The notes under the pieces are model-generated. The model searched no databases, was not told the DNA's origin, and saw only the letters and a program-made list of their open reading frames with translations. Shown here in pieces: positions 15,566-25,188 of a stretch of DNA of 51,412 bases (its first letter is position 1; every line of letters begins with the position of its first letter). Position numbers and translations under genes: made by a program. Source of the stretch: Oscillospiraceae bacterium (GTDB lineage Bacteria > Bacillota > Clostridia > Oscillospirales > Oscillospiraceae); the NCBI GenBank assembly GCA_017412765.1, contig JAFPWN010000002.1, positions 1 to 51,412 of the forward strand, read 5' to 3'.

Positions 15566-16636
15566 TTATATTCTCTTAAGTATCTCTGCCGTCATCTCAG
15601 CGCAGGAAAGCGGCGTATCGTCGTTTGAGGCGATGTCCGCCGTTCTGTAGCCTGCGTCAAGCGCGCCGTTCACGGCATTCTCAATATCGTCCGCCTCGGC
15701 GCCGAGACCGAAGGAATATCTGAGCATCATCGCGGCAGAGAGAACGGTCGCTATCGGATTTGCCTTGCCGGTACCGGCAATATCCGGCGCAGAGCCGTGT
15801 ATCGGCTCATAGAGTCCGCGCGTTCCGTCGCCTAAAGAAGCGGAAGGCAGAAGGCCGATCGAGCCGGTGATCTGACTTGCCTCGTCGGAGAGGATATCGC
15901 CGAACATATTCGTCGTTACAAGCACGTCGAACTGGCTCGGGTCGCGCACAAGCTGCATCGCGGTGTTATCCACGAGCATATCCCTTACCTCAACGCCCTC
16001 GTATTCAGCCGCGATACGGTGAACAGTCTCGCGCCAAAGGCGGCTCGTTTCAAGCACGTTCGCCTTGTCCACGCTGATGACCTTGCCTCTGCGCTTCTGA
16101 GCCGCGCCCATTGCGACGCGGGCGATGCGCTCGATCTCCATTACGGAATACGCCTCGGTGTCATAGGCCTCCGCGCCGTACTTTCCCTCTCTCCTGCCGC
16201 GCTCTCCGAAGTAAATACCCCCGGTCAGCTCGCGCACCATCAGCAGGTCGAAGCCTTTTTCCACGATATCGGCTCTGAGCGGACATTTGCCGCTGAGCGC
16301 CTTGTAAAGCCGGGCGGGGCGGAGATTTGTATATAGTCCGAGCGCCGCGCGAAGGCCGAGAAGCGCCCTTTCCGGTCGGATATTTCCGGGAAGCGTATCC
16401 CATTTCGGTCCGCCGACAGCTCCGAGAAGTACGCTGTCGGAGTTGAGGCAGCCATCTACGGTTTCCTTCGGAAGCGGCTCGCCGGTCGCGTCGATTGCGC
16501 ACCCTCCGGCAAGGTATGACGCGAAATTGAAAGTATGACCGTACTTTTCCCCTATCTTTTCAAGTACGGCAACGGCGGAATCTACGATCTCAGGCCCGAT
16601 CCCGTCGCCCTTGACGAGCGCGACATTGTATTCCAT
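15566..16636 (-). CDS. leuB: 3-isopropylmalate dehydrogenase
   Basis: A 356-residue enzyme that oxidises and decarboxylates 3-isopropylmalate with NAD+ in leucine synthesis. Family landmarks are VKGDGIGPE at the N-terminus, [19 protein letters not shown], the substrate region [11 protein letters not shown], and the NAD-binding segment [20 protein letters not shown]. The ATG at 16636 shares one base with the leuD stop (TGATG), with AGAGG upstream; a GTG one codon earlier is less likely. It is the last gene of leuACDB. Confidence 0.97.
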   Translation of the reverse strand: MEYNVALVKGDGIGPEIVDSAVAVLEKIGEKYGHTFNFASYLAGGCAIDATGEPLPKETVDGCLNSDSVLLGAVGGPKWDTLPGNIRPERALLGLRAALGLYTNLRPARLYKALSGKCPLRADIVEKGFDLLMVRELTGGIYFGERGRREGKYGAEAYDTEAYSVMEIERIARVAMGAAQKRRGKVISVDKANVLETSRLWRETVHRIAAEYEGVEVRDMLVDNTAMQLVRDPSQFDVLVTTNMFGDILSDEASQITGSIGLLPSASLGDGTRGLYEPIHGSAPDIAGTGKANPIATVLSAAMMLRYSFGLGAEADDIENAVNGALDAGYRTADIASNDDTPLSCAEMTAEILKRI

Positions 16637-17127
16637 CACTTGTTACCTCTGTTTCTGAGATACGGCAGCAGACCGCCGTTTTCGATTATGACGTTTATAA
16701 ACTCCGGAAAAGGATTTGCCTTGAAGCTCTCGCCCGTAGTTTTGTCAGTTATAATTCCGGTCGCAAAATCGACGGAAACGACGTCGCCGGATTTTATTTT
16801 TTCAGCAGCCTCCGGGCACTCGAGGATCGGAAAGCCGATATTTATTGAGTTGCGGTAAAAAATACGCGCAAAGGACGCCGCGATAACGCAGCTTATGCCG
16901 CTTGCCTTGATAGCGATCGGAGCGTGCTCGCGGCTTGAGCCGCAGCCGAAGTTCCAGCCGCCGACCATGATATCTCCGGGCTGAACCTTACCGGCAAATG
17001 AGACGTCGATGTCCTCCATGCAGTGCTTTTTCAGCTCGTCAGGACTCGGATTGTTCAGATAACGCGCGGGGATTATAACGTCGGTATCGATATTATCGCC
17101 GTATTTGAATACTTTTCCTGTGATCAT
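16636..17127 (-). CDS. leuD: 3-isopropylmalate dehydratase small subunit
   Basis: A 163-residue swivel-domain subunit that pairs with LeuC to isomerise 2-isopropylmalate to 3-isopropylmalate. It shows [17 protein letters not shown] and the substrate loop [17 protein letters not shown]. The short length is that of the LeuD2/HacB-like type that accompanies a ~420-residue LeuC. AAGGAGG lies seven bases before the ATG, and the gap to leuC is 12 bases. Confidence 0.96.
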   Translation of the reverse strand: MITGKVFKYGDNIDTDVIIPARYLNNPSPDELKKHCMEDIDVSFAGKVQPGDIMVGGWNFGCGSSREHAPIAIKASGISCVIAASFARIFYRNSINIGFPILECPEAAEKIKSGDVVSVDFATGIITDKTTGESFKANPFPEFINVIIENGGLLPYLRNRGNK

Positions 17128-17139
17128 TTCTGCGCCTCC

Positions 17140-18399
17140 TTAAATGTCCTCGGGGCTTGCAAGCACGCCCATGACGGCGCTCGCCGCCGCGACCGCGGGA
17201 GATGCGAGGATTACCTCGCTGCCGACGTGACCCATTCTGCCGACAAAGTTGCGGTTAGTCGTCGAAACAGCCCTCTCACCGTCCGCCATACAGCCCATAT
17301 GTCCGCCGAGGCACGGCCCGCAGGTCGGCGTCGAGAACGCGCAGCCCGCTTCGAGGAAGATCTCGGTCAGTCCTTCTTTGAGGCACTGCATACTCACCTG
17401 CTGTGTCGCGGGGATCACGATACAGCGTATGCCCGGCGCGACCTTGCGTCCTTTAAGAATATCGGCGGCTATACGCAGGTCGGAAATGCGGCCGTTCGTG
17501 CAGGAGCCGATCACTACCTGGTCGATCTTCATGCCCTTGACCTCGTCTATCGTGCGGGTGTTTGAAGGCAGGTGCGGAAGCGACACAGTCAGTCTGAGCG
17601 ACGAGAGATCGATCTCAACAACGCTCTCATACTCCGCGTCATCGTCCGCCTCGTATTTCTTCCACGCCCGGTCTACCCTGCCGCCGACGTACTCGACGGT
17701 CTTTTCGTCAACGGGGAATATCCCGTTCTTTCCGCCTGCCTCGATAGCCATATTGGCAATCGTGAAGCGGTCGTCCATACTGAGCTCTCCGACCCCTTCG
17801 CCGGTGAACTCGAGCGATTTATAAAGCGCGCCGTCAACTCCGATAAGTCCGATAAGGTGCAGAATAACGTCCTTGCCGGAAACAAATTTCGGCATTTTCC
17901 CGGTCAGCACGACCTTTATCGCAGACGGAACCTTGAACCAGTTCTCGCCCGAAGCCATACCCGCCGCCATATCGGTCGAGCCAACGCCGGTAGAGAACGC
18001 GCCGAGCGCGCCGTAAGTGCAGGTATGGCTGTCGGCTCCGATCACAAGCTCTCCCGGGGCGACTAAGCCCTTCTCGGGAAGAAGCGCGTGCTCAATGCCC
18101 GCCTGACCGACGTCGTATATGTGCGTTATATTATGTTCAGATGCAAATTCTCTCGCCTTTTTGCACAGCTCAGCGGATTTTATATCCTTGCATGGCGTGT
18201 AATGGTCGAGAACTATCGCGATTTTTTCGTTATTGAAAACGCTCGTGAATCCCGCGACGCGGAAAACGTCAACTGCAACCGGCGTGGTTACGTCGTTGCC
18301 GAGAACGAGGTCGAGCTTTGCCTCGATCAGATCTCCGGCTTTTACGGACGGAAGTCCCGCGTGTTCAGCGAGAATCTTCTGAGTCATCGTCATACCCAT
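17140..18399 (-). CDS. leuC: 3-isopropylmalate dehydratase large subunit
   Basis: A 419-residue aconitase-family subunit that carries the [4Fe-4S] cluster. The cluster cysteines are visible in [12 protein letters not shown] and in [12 protein letters not shown], and [15 protein letters not shown] is the family's substrate segment. The length fits the shorter LeuC2/HacA-like type. GGAGG lies seven bases before the ATG. It follows leuA by 12 bases. Confidence 0.96.
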   Translation of the reverse strand: MGMTMTQKILAEHAGLPSVKAGDLIEAKLDLVLGNDVTTPVAVDVFRVAGFTSVFNNEKIAIVLDHYTPCKDIKSAELCKKAREFASEHNITHIYDVGQAGIEHALLPEKGLVAPGELVIGADSHTCTYGALGAFSTGVGSTDMAAGMASGENWFKVPSAIKVVLTGKMPKFVSGKDVILHLIGLIGVDGALYKSLEFTGEGVGELSMDDRFTIANMAIEAGGKNGIFPVDEKTVEYVGGRVDRAWKKYEADDDAEYESVVEIDLSSLRLTVSLPHLPSNTRTIDEVKGMKIDQVVIGSCTNGRISDLRIAADILKGRKVAPGIRCIVIPATQQVSMQCLKEGLTEIFLEAGCAFSTPTCGPCLGGHMGCMADGERAVSTTNRNFVGRMGHVGSEVILASPAVAAASAVMGVLASPEDI

Positions 18400-18411
18400 G
18401 ATCGTTCCTCC

Positions 18412-19932
18412 TTAATTTGAGGCGCAGAGCTTATTGATCGCTCGGATATAAGCCTTTATGCTCGCCTCCATAATATCTGTCGAGAGACCGCGGCCCGTAT
18501 AGTTTTTGCCGCCGGACGTAAGCCTTAGCGTTACGTCTCCGAGAGTGTCCTTGCCCTCTGAGATAGAGTGAATATCGTAAAGCTCGAAGCTGTGCTCCGG
18601 CGGATTTACGATATTGTCCATAGCCTTGAAAGCGGCATCGATCGGGCCGTCACCGAGAGCTACGCTCTCGAACTTCTCGCCGTTCTTCCTGAGGCAGACC
18701 GTGCAGGTCGCGGTGGTGAAATTCGACGTATGCACGCTGAACCAGTCGAGCTCATAGCCGCTGCCTGACGCCGCAGATTCCTGAACGCTCCTCGAGGTTG
18801 CAAGCGCAGTGAGATCGGCGTCTGTAACACTCTTTTTCTTGTCGCACAGAATCTTGAACTGCTCAAAGCACTTCTGAAGCTCGTCGGAGTCGAGGTTATA
18901 TCCGAGCTCCTTGAGGCGCTCCTCGAGCGCGTGTTTTCCCGAGTGCTTTCCGAGGACTATACTTCCCTGCGGAATGCCGAGCGATTCCGGGGTAAGGATC
19001 TCATAGGTCTTTTTGTTTGCGAGAACACCGTGCTGGTGTATGCCGGCCTCATGCGCGAAGGCGTTTTTGCCGACTATCGGCTTGTTCAGCGGAGCGCGCT
19101 GACCGATTATATTGTAGATCACTCGGCTCGTGTGATATATCTGCGTAGTGTCGATCCTCGTTTCAAACGGGAACTCGTCGCGGCGGGTGTTAATAGCCAT
19201 TACAGCCTCCTCGAGCGCAGTATTTCCCGCGCGCTCGCCGAGACCGTTTACAGTACACTCTATCTGCCTTGCGCCGCCAAGAACGCCGGCAAGACTGTTT
19301 GCAGTCGCAAGTCCGAGGTCGTTATGACAGTGTACGGAGAAAATCGCTTTATCACTGTTCGGAACGGTATTCCGGAGGTATTCGATCAGCTCCCGCATCT
19401 CCTGCGGCGTCGTATAGCCGACTGTATCGGGAATATTGACTGTCGTAGCGCCGGCTGAAATCGCGGCTTCAACTACCCTTGCGAGGAATTCTCTGTCGCT
19501 TCTCGTCGCGTCCTCGGCGGAAAATTCGATATTCGAGCAGTATTTCTTCGCGTGAGCGGTCATAGTGCGCGCGGCCTCAAGCACCTCGGCGGGCGACTTT
19601 TTAAGCTTATACTGCATATGCAGGTCGCTCGTAGCGATAAAGAGATGTATTCTCGGGTCTGCGGCGTGCTTGACGGCGTCCCACGCAGCGTCTATATCCT
19701 TTACGTTTGCTCTCGCAAGCGAAGCGACCGTGCAGTCCTTCACCGTGGAAGCAATGGTGCTGACAGACTCGAAGTCGCCGGGGCTTGAGATCGCAAAGCC
19801 GGCCTCGATAACGTCAACGCGCAGCTTTTCGAGGCACTTTGCTACCTCTATCTTCTCTTTGAGATTCATTGAACAACCCGGAGACTGTTCGCCGTCTCTC
19901 AGCGTAGTGTCAAATATTGTGATCTTGTCCAT
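18412..19932 (-). CDS. leuA: 2-isopropylmalate synthase
   Basis: A 506-residue enzyme that condenses acetyl-CoA with 2-ketoisovalerate, the committed step of leucine synthesis. The catalytic TIM barrel shows DTTLRDGEQSPG and the metal-binding HCHNDLG. The C-terminal 120 residues are the LeuA dimer/regulatory domain that mediates leucine feedback. The true start is the ATG at 19932, seven bases after AAAGGAAG; an upstream TTG would place the ribosome binding site inside the gene. It is the first gene of leuACDB. No leader peptide or T-box is visible. Confidence 0.96.
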   Translation of the reverse strand: MDKITIFDTTLRDGEQSPGCSMNLKEKIEVAKCLEKLRVDVIEAGFAISSPGDFESVSTIASTVKDCTVASLARANVKDIDAAWDAVKHAADPRIHLFIATSDLHMQYKLKKSPAEVLEAARTMTAHAKKYCSNIEFSAEDATRSDREFLARVVEAAISAGATTVNIPDTVGYTTPQEMRELIEYLRNTVPNSDKAIFSVHCHNDLGLATANSLAGVLGGARQIECTVNGLGERAGNTALEEAVMAINTRRDEFPFETRIDTTQIYHTSRVIYNIIGQRAPLNKPIVGKNAFAHEAGIHQHGVLANKKTYEILTPESLGIPQGSIVLGKHSGKHALEERLKELGYNLDSDELQKCFEQFKILCDKKKSVTDADLTALATSRSVQESAASGSGYELDWFSVHTSNFTTATCTVCLRKNGEKFESVALGDGPIDAAFKAMDNIVNPPEHSFELYDIHSISEGKDTLGDVTLRLTSGGKNYTGRGLSTDIMEASIKAYIRAINKLCASN

Positions 19933-19953
19933 TCCGGCACTTCCTTTTAGCAA

Positions 19954-19998
19954 TTTACAGTTGTAAAGTATTTTATTACTTTAAATCGAATTTGTCAA
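19954..19998 (-). promoter_or_regulatory. leuA promoter with two overlapping palindromes
   Basis: On the minus strand TTGACA (19993-19998) and TAAAAT (19970-19975) are 17 bp apart. Two inverted repeats surround the -10 box: AAAGTA/TACTTT (19965-19970 and 19977-19982) spans it, and TTTACA/TGTAAA (19954-19959 and 19962-19967) lies at the expected transcription start. Either could be an operator for a repressor. Confidence 0.75.
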
Positions 19999-20011
19999 CT
20001 TTTATTCTGAC

Positions 20012-20046
20012 GCAGAAAAAGCGCCTCTCCGAGCAGGAGAAGCGCT
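20012..20046 (-). terminator. Terminator of the radical SAM-flavodoxin operon
   Basis: AGCGCTTCTCC/GGAGAGGCGCT hairpin on the minus strand with one internal mismatch, followed by TTTTTCTG. It starts just after the stop codon at 20052. Confidence 0.85.
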
Positions 20047-20051
20047 GTGCT

Positions 20052-20588
20052 TTATGAATTTCTGCCGAGCGCGCGAGCCTTCAATAGCGCGGGATGGTCG
20101 GGCTTCTCGCCAGCCTCGGTCACGCCGCCCATAAAAACGCTACCGGAGAAACCGGCTCTTTCAAAGCACTCGATCCAGCCGCCGAGGCCGCTGATCGCTC
20201 TCTCCGTCGTTTTCTCGTCCTCGTCGGTCGCGGACGAGAGAAAGTAAACGTCCGTGAACGCGTAGTCGCTCGGGTAAAGGGGATTCATGCGGTCAAGAAG
20301 CGTCTTAAGCTGACCGGACATCTCATAATAGTAGATCGGCGTGGCAAATACAAGAACGTTCGCGTTAAGCATCTTCTGACATACCTCGTCAGCGTCGTCG
20401 CGGATAACGCAGCGCCCGGTCTTCTGACAGGCGAAGCAGCCGCGGCAGAAATTTATCGTTTTGCCGCGCAGAGATATGAATTCCACGTCGTGACCGGCTT
20501 CCTTTGCGCCCTCCGCAAAGCTGAGGGCAAGCGCCTCAGAATTGCTGTTCTTTCTCGGGCTTGTGGAAATAATAAGGACCTTTTTCAT
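20052..20588 (-). CDS. Flavodoxin-fold NAD(P)H-dependent FMN reductase/iron-sulfur flavoprotein
   Basis: A 178-residue flavoprotein. The phosphate loop STSPRKNSNSEALA binds FMN near the N-terminus. CRGCFACQKTGRC (residues about 48-60) is the cysteine cluster seen in flavodoxin-family iron-sulfur flavoproteins of Clostridia, and ATPIYYYEMSGQLKTLLDR is the second FMN contact region. Such proteins pass electrons to quinones, nitro compounds or unknown partners. Its start overlaps the preceding stop by ATGA, so it is coupled to the upstream membrane-protein gene. Confidence 0.85.
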   Translation of the reverse strand: MKKVLIISTSPRKNSNSEALALSFAEGAKEAGHDVEFISLRGKTINFCRGCFACQKTGRCVIRDDADEVCQKMLNANVLVFATPIYYYEMSGQLKTLLDRMNPLYPSDYAFTDVYFLSSATDEDEKTTERAISGLGGWIECFERAGFSGSVFMGGVTEAGEKPDHPALLKARALGRNS

Positions 20589-20977
20589 TTCTGCCTCCTG
20601 TTGAGTTCTTTTTCAATTTTATTGAGAGTGTTGAAAAATCTGTATGTCGCAACCGCAGGACCGAAAAGCGGCAGTCCGATGACGTTCCACCAGAACATAT
20701 GCCGCCACGAGGTGTGCTTTCCCTCTATGCCGAGCTCGATTGCCTTGGCTTTCAGCTCCTCGGCTATCCTCGCCATCCAGACGAGCGTATAGATAAACAT
20801 CGTCGGTATTCCCAAGAGGTACGCCTGCCAGTAGGGCATTATCTTATGCCCGAGGATATATTCGATCTCATCCTGCAAGCCGCCGAACGGCATATAAAGC
20901 AGGAAAAATAAGCCTGCTGTGAAGAAGTCAATAAACCCGAGAAGAAACCCCGGCCGCGACGTATGTTTGAAGGTCAT
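20585..20977 (-). CDS. Small membrane protein of unknown function
   Basis: A 130-residue protein with two or three hydrophobic segments (residues about 15-35, 52-70 and 105-120, the last beginning WWNVIGLPLFGPAVATYRFF). I do not recognise the family with certainty; the layout resembles DUF4234-type membrane proteins. The ATG at 20977 begins one base after the radical SAM stop codon, and the end overlaps the flavodoxin start by four bases, so all three genes form one coupled operon. Confidence 0.7.
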   Translation of the reverse strand: MTFKHTSRPGFLLGFIDFFTAGLFFLLYMPFGGLQDEIEYILGHKIMPYWQAYLLGIPTMFIYTLVWMARIAEELKAKAIELGIEGKHTSWRHMFWWNVIGLPLFGPAVATYRFFNTLNKIEKELNRRQK

Positions 20978-20978
20978 T

Positions 20979-21842
20979 TCAGAATAATCCTGTCTGCTCG
21001 TAGTTCTCCGGAAAGTCATTCATATACGCAAAGCACTCCTCCGGAGTTGAAATAATAGCATTTCTGCCGCAATAATCTTTAAATATCCTCATAAGTCTGC
21101 CTGAATTCGGACTCGGCAGCTCGTAAGCATTTCCGTACTCCCGGATATACCTCTCCTTCAGACCTGGAAAGTGTCTGTCAAGAGCGTCATAGTAGTATTC
21201 ACGGTCGCCGTCGCGCAGGGTAAGTCCCATGCCGAATGAGATAATGCCTTTGACGCCTGCGTCACCGCAGGCACGGAGCAAGGACGTGATGTTATCTTCC
21301 GTATCGTTTATGTACGGAAGTATCGGGCTCAGCCATACGACCGTCGGTATTCCCCTTTTTCGCATCTCATGCAGAACTTCTATCCGTCTCTCCGTAGTGC
21401 AGACGTTCGGCTCGATTATGCGGCAGAGGGCTTCGTCATAAGTAGTCAGCGTTATCTCGACAACGCATTTTGCGCTGCGGTTGATGCTGTCAAGAAGGTC
21501 GATATCGCGGAGAATGAGATCGGATTTAGTCTGTATCGCCGCGCCGAAGCCGTACTTTTCGATAATTTCAAGGCAGCGGCGCGTCAGCTTCAGTTCTTTT
21601 TCGCAGTGCATATAAGGGTCGGACATTGAGCCGGTGCCGATCATGCATCTTCTGCGCTTTGCTTTCAGCGCTTTTTCAAGCAGCTCGGGCGCGTTACGCT
21701 TGACTTCAATATCCTCAAACCGATGATTGAAGCCGTAACACAGGCTTCTGCTGTCGCAGTAAATGCAGCCGTGAGTGCAGCCGCGGTATATGTTGATCCC
21801 GTTTTTAGATGACAGTATTCCTTTAGCCTCGACAAAGTGCAT
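20979..21842 (-). CDS. Radical SAM protein of the SPL/Rv2578c-like group
   Basis: A 287-residue radical SAM enzyme. The cluster motif C-x3-C-x2-C is CTHGCIYC near residue 22, preceded by NIYRGC. GTGSMSDPY and the strands VVEITLTTYDE and GIPTVVWLSPILPYIND fit the spore photoproduct lyase-like group whose substrates are mostly unknown. It leads the operon with the small membrane protein and the iron-sulfur flavoprotein, which could supply electrons. A strong promoter lies upstream. Confidence 0.85.
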   Translation of the reverse strand: MHFVEAKGILSSKNGINIYRGCTHGCIYCDSRSLCYGFNHRFEDIEVKRNAPELLEKALKAKRRRCMIGTGSMSDPYMHCEKELKLTRRCLEIIEKYGFGAAIQTKSDLILRDIDLLDSINRSAKCVVEITLTTYDEALCRIIEPNVCTTERRIEVLHEMRKRGIPTVVWLSPILPYINDTEDNITSLLRACGDAGVKGIISFGMGLTLRDGDREYYYDALDRHFPGLKERYIREYGNAYELPSPNSGRLMRIFKDYCGRNAIISTPEECFAYMNDFPENYEQTGLF

Positions 21843-21871
21843 AACATCACCGCCGCAAACTATGATAAATA

Positions 21872-21900
21872 ATTATATCATCAGAAATAAAGAATTTCAA
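21872..21900 (-). promoter_or_regulatory. Sigma-A-type promoter of the radical SAM operon
   Basis: On the minus strand TTGAAA (21895-21900), 17 bp, TATAAT (21872-21877). Confidence 0.8.
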
Positions 21901-21980
21901 TAAAATCGGCGGTTTTACGCGCTGTAATTCTGATGTCAGTCCCTCTGGCATAACCTTTATCTGCACGGAGAAATCCGACG

Positions 21981-23129
21981 TCATTCGGTCTTATAAGCTC
22001 CCGCACTCTCGCTCTCTTCACGGAGAGCAAGTTTTTTTATATATTCAAGGTTATCTATCGGCAGGCTCACGCTGCGCCCCTCCCAGGCAGAGAGATACGC
22101 GGCGTTTATCAGCATCAGCGTATCTGCTCCCTCTGCGCCGGGGGAAATGAGGGCCTCCCCGCCTTTTATTGCTGAGGCAAAGTTTCTAAGCATTTTCTCA
22201 TAGGCTTTTCCATCGTCGCAGAAGGAAAAGCTCTCGGACGATTCCGATAGTTCCTGTCTTGCAGTGACAAGCGCTCTCTTAGAGTATTCGCGGGTATCCT
22301 CGCTGAGCCTGGTGATGGTCAGAGTATCTCCTTCGAGCAGAATTCTCCCCCTTGTGCCGACGATCTCAAGCCGTTCGGTGACTGTTCCCTCGCCGGTAGA
22401 GAGTATAAATGTCCCGGAAACATTATCGGGATAGCTCATAACTATTGTTGATTCGTCGTCCACGGAAAAAGAGTTGTATTTTCCAAAGGGTATGCGGGCG
22501 AATATCGACTCCGGCATACCGAAGAGCCATATCCATAGGTCGAGAATATGGTGTCCCTGGTTTATGAGAGCTCCGCCGCCCTCGCCCCTCCAGCTGCTTC
22601 TCCACGAGGCTGACGAGTGGTAGTACTCTGTGCGGAAAAAGCAGGTGTGGATGAGACTGATCCTTGTAAGCTTTCCGATCTCGCCGCTCAGAAGCAGCTC
22701 TTTGATCTTTATATGCTTCGCGTAGGTTCGCTGGTGGCACATAATCGCATAGATCCTCCCGGTCTTTTCAGCCACCTCCGCCATTCTGATCGCGTCCGCC
22801 GCTGCAACACCCGCCGGCTTGTCGCACATAACGTGCGCGCCGGACTCCAGCGCCCTAATCGTCATCGCCGGATGCAGCTGGTGCGGTGTAACCACGAGCA
22901 CTGCGTCAAACTCATCCCGGTGCTCATACAGCTCATCCTCGCTGCCGCAGACCCTTACAGCCTTGCGGAGCGCTCCTGCCGCCCAGTCTCTTGCCGTCTC
23001 GCTGTGACAGCAGACGGCAGTAAGCTCAAGGCCGTCAACTGCGCCGGAGTCTATCAGCTCGGCGTATCTGCGTCCCATAGCACCTGTGCCGATAACGGCG
23101 CATCGTATTCTGTCATTCTGAGCTTTCAT
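21981..23129 (-). CDS. Gfo/Idh/MocA family oxidoreductase (third in row)
   Basis: A 382-residue NAD(P)-dependent oxidoreductase. The Rossmann fold starts CAVIGTGAMGRRYAEL, and HVMCDKPAGV holds the family's E/D-K-P motif (here D-K-P) near residue 110. GGGALINQGHHILDLWIWLFG contains the catalytic histidine region. Substrates are usually sugars, inositols or their derivatives. The ATG at 23129 overlaps the upstream stop (ATGA); GGAGG lies four bases before it. It is the last gene of the AKR-ccdA-gfo operon. Confidence 0.9.
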   Translation of the reverse strand: MKAQNDRIRCAVIGTGAMGRRYAELIDSGAVDGLELTAVCCHSETARDWAAGALRKAVRVCGSEDELYEHRDEFDAVLVVTPHQLHPAMTIRALESGAHVMCDKPAGVAAADAIRMAEVAEKTGRIYAIMCHQRTYAKHIKIKELLLSGEIGKLTRISLIHTCFFRTEYYHSSASWRSSWRGEGGGALINQGHHILDLWIWLFGMPESIFARIPFGKYNSFSVDDESTIVMSYPDNVSGTFILSTGEGTVTERLEIVGTRGRILLEGDTLTITRLSEDTREYSKRALVTARQELSESSESFSFCDDGKAYEKMLRNFASAIKGGEALISPGAEGADTLMLINAAYLSAWEGRSVSLPIDNLEYIKKLALREESESAGAYKTE

Positions 23130-24199
23130 TTTACCTCCTGCGTATCCCACGGCATCCTGCGGGAGCTTATCTTATCCCACGGCGACCTCTCCGCCTCTTT
23201 AATAAGCGCCCAGAAATACGCGTCTCTCAGCGCGTCTTTGAAATCGTATGGCTCCGGGCCGCCGCGCAGGTATTCTCCCATGTCCATGAGCATCGAAGAA
23301 ACAGCAAACTCATCCTGCGTGCTGTCAAGGCGCAGACCGGGTCCGCGGTCAGCAGGATCTGCAAATAAATACCTCGAAGCTAAAGCCCGATATTTTTCCG
23401 GAACAGTCGCCGCCAGCCGCTTTTGCTTAGGAATGTTCTCACTGTCTAAATATAGTATCGTATCGTCGCTCCACTCGCCCCTGTCGCACCTCAGCGTCAG
23501 ATGTCTTGATCTGATGAACGAGCGGTACTGTACCCCGGAAAAATCGTAGACAGCTCGCTTTCCGGAAGAGAATACTATGTACAATACAGTGTGCTGTTTC
23601 TCGGCTAAATGCCCATCGGTCACGGGACCAAGTCTGGAATCCGTCTCGACTATTGGAAAGGCGGCTGTCTCCCCGCGAACGGTATATGCCTCGTCCTGTA
23701 CGAGAAACAGTCTGCGTATAAGGCTCGCCGCGTGGTAATCGTGGGCGACGGAAAGATAGAGCGTCTGCGGCGTGCCTAAAAGCCCGCTGTCCAGCGCGTA
23801 AAGCCCCTCTGTTAAAGAGGGATACCGCAGGTACTGCTCGCAGAAAATTATTCTGAGCCTCTCGGCTTCACGTGCGTTCCAAAGCTCAAGAAGCTCATCG
23901 CCGCTTGTCCCCGCCGGTGTCTCCGCAAGAACGGCATATCCCCGCCTTGCCCAAAGGCAGGCGGTTTTAGCTATGGAATCCTTGTTTACGGCAATAACAA
24001 CAAAGTCCGGTCTGAAGCTCTCTGCCTCATCAGAAGAAACTGTGGCCATCGTGCCGGTCTTTATTCTCATAAGCTCAGCCTTCTCATCGGAGCGGCAGAG
24101 AAACAGCGCCTCGAAAAGCTCGGGATTTCCTGCCGCGATCCTGCCGTAAAGCTCCGCCCGATAACCAGAGCCGACGATCAGAAATCTCAGTTTATTCAT
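23126..24199 (-). CDS. Divergent Gfo/Idh/MocA family oxidoreductase (second in row)
   Basis: A 357-residue protein with an N-terminal Rossmann segment (RFLIVGSGYRAELYGRIA) and AVLAETPAGT where the family normally has E-K-P. The lysine is replaced by threonine (E-T-P), and the usual GGG-x-D/H helix is not evident, so it may be non-catalytic or act on an unusual substrate. It overlaps the upstream gene by 8 bases and the downstream gene by 4. Confidence 0.75.
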   Translation of the reverse strand: MNKLRFLIVGSGYRAELYGRIAAGNPELFEALFLCRSDEKAELMRIKTGTMATVSSDEAESFRPDFVVIAVNKDSIAKTACLWARRGYAVLAETPAGTSGDELLELWNAREAERLRIIFCEQYLRYPSLTEGLYALDSGLLGTPQTLYLSVAHDYHAASLIRRLFLVQDEAYTVRGETAAFPIVETDSRLGPVTDGHLAEKQHTVLYIVFSSGKRAVYDFSGVQYRSFIRSRHLTLRCDRGEWSDDTILYLDSENIPKQKRLAATVPEKYRALASRYLFADPADRGPGLRLDSTQDEFAVSSMLMDMGEYLRGGPEPYDFKDALRDAYFWALIKEAERSPWDKISSRRMPWDTQEVK

Positions 24200-25169
24200 A
24201 GGAAAAGCGCATCCCCCACTTCCGGCGTACGTCGTCCATAAGGCGCATCAATGCGACGCTCTGCTCAGGAGAGTGAATTTTGCTGTGGGTTCTCCCCTCT
24301 TTAACGCAGTTTGTCGCCTCGCGTATCTCATACTCAAAGCCGTTTATCTCCGGCCTGCACTCTATCGAGAACTCTTCGCCGCAGTTTGGGCGAACCGTCA
24401 TCTTATAGGCGCCCTGAAAGTCCGGGATATATATCGCCGCCTCGTCAAAGAACAGAGCTGCCCGCCGCTCGATCTGCATTCCGATAGTCTGCACCGACTG
24501 CGCGGTTTTTCCGCCCGGATATACAAGCTGCAGGGCGCTGAACTCGTCCGTGCCGAACTCATTCATCCTTACAAAGGAATCAAAAGACTCAGGATTCGAG
24601 CCCATAATCATATTGAGAAAGCCGAGATTGTAAATGCCGATATCCAGAAGCGCGCCGCCGCCCAGATCGGATCTGAACTTGCGCTCCCGCCTTGCACCCG
24701 CAGCTGTGAAGCCGTATTCACAGCGGGCGTGTCGAAGCTCGCCGTAGCGCCTGTCGGAGACGATATCCAGTATTCTGCCGTAAAGCGGCAGAAAGCGGGT
24801 CCACAATCCCTCCATAAGAAAAACTCCCCGCTCGTCTGCAAGCTTATAAAGCCTCTCCGCCGCCTCAGCGTTCGTTGTAAAAGGCTTTTCGCACAGAACG
24901 TGCTTGCGCGCGCCAATGCAGGCAAGTGTGTTCTCCTCGTGCAAACTATTCGGTGTCGCGATATAAACCGCGTCAACCTCGTCATCGGAAAGAAGCTCCT
25001 CATAGCTGCCATAAGCTTTTGCGATACCGCAGCTCTCTGCAAATGCTCTCGCCTTTTCAATGCTCCGGGAGCCGACGGCGGCAAGACTTTCGCCCTCTTC
25101 GCCCATAGCGTTTACGGTCCTCGCAAATTTTGACGCGATATTACCCGTTCCCAATATGCCCCATTTCAC
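24192..25169 (-). CDS. Gfo/Idh/MocA family oxidoreductase (first in row)
   Basis: A 325-residue enzyme with the Rossmann start WGILGTGNIASKFART, the catalytic HVLCEKPFTTNA (E-K-P) near residue 90, and GGGALLDIGIYNLGF. The arrangement MEGLWTRFLP is seen in the dihydrodiol dehydrogenase/glucose-fructose oxidoreductase-like subgroup. It begins 20 bases after ccdA-tlpA ends. Confidence 0.9.
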   Translation of the reverse strand: MKWGILGTGNIASKFARTVNAMGEEGESLAAVGSRSIEKARAFAESCGIAKAYGSYEELLSDDEVDAVYIATPNSLHEENTLACIGARKHVLCEKPFTTNAEAAERLYKLADERGVFLMEGLWTRFLPLYGRILDIVSDRRYGELRHARCEYGFTAAGARRERKFRSDLGGGALLDIGIYNLGFLNMIMGSNPESFDSFVRMNEFGTDEFSALQLVYPGGKTAQSVQTIGMQIERRAALFFDEAAIYIPDFQGAYKMTVRPNCGEEFSIECRPEINGFEYEIREATNCVKEGRTHSKIHSPEQSVALMRLMDDVRRKWGMRFSYE

Positions 25170-25188
25170 ATTATCGCTCTCCCTTGCC

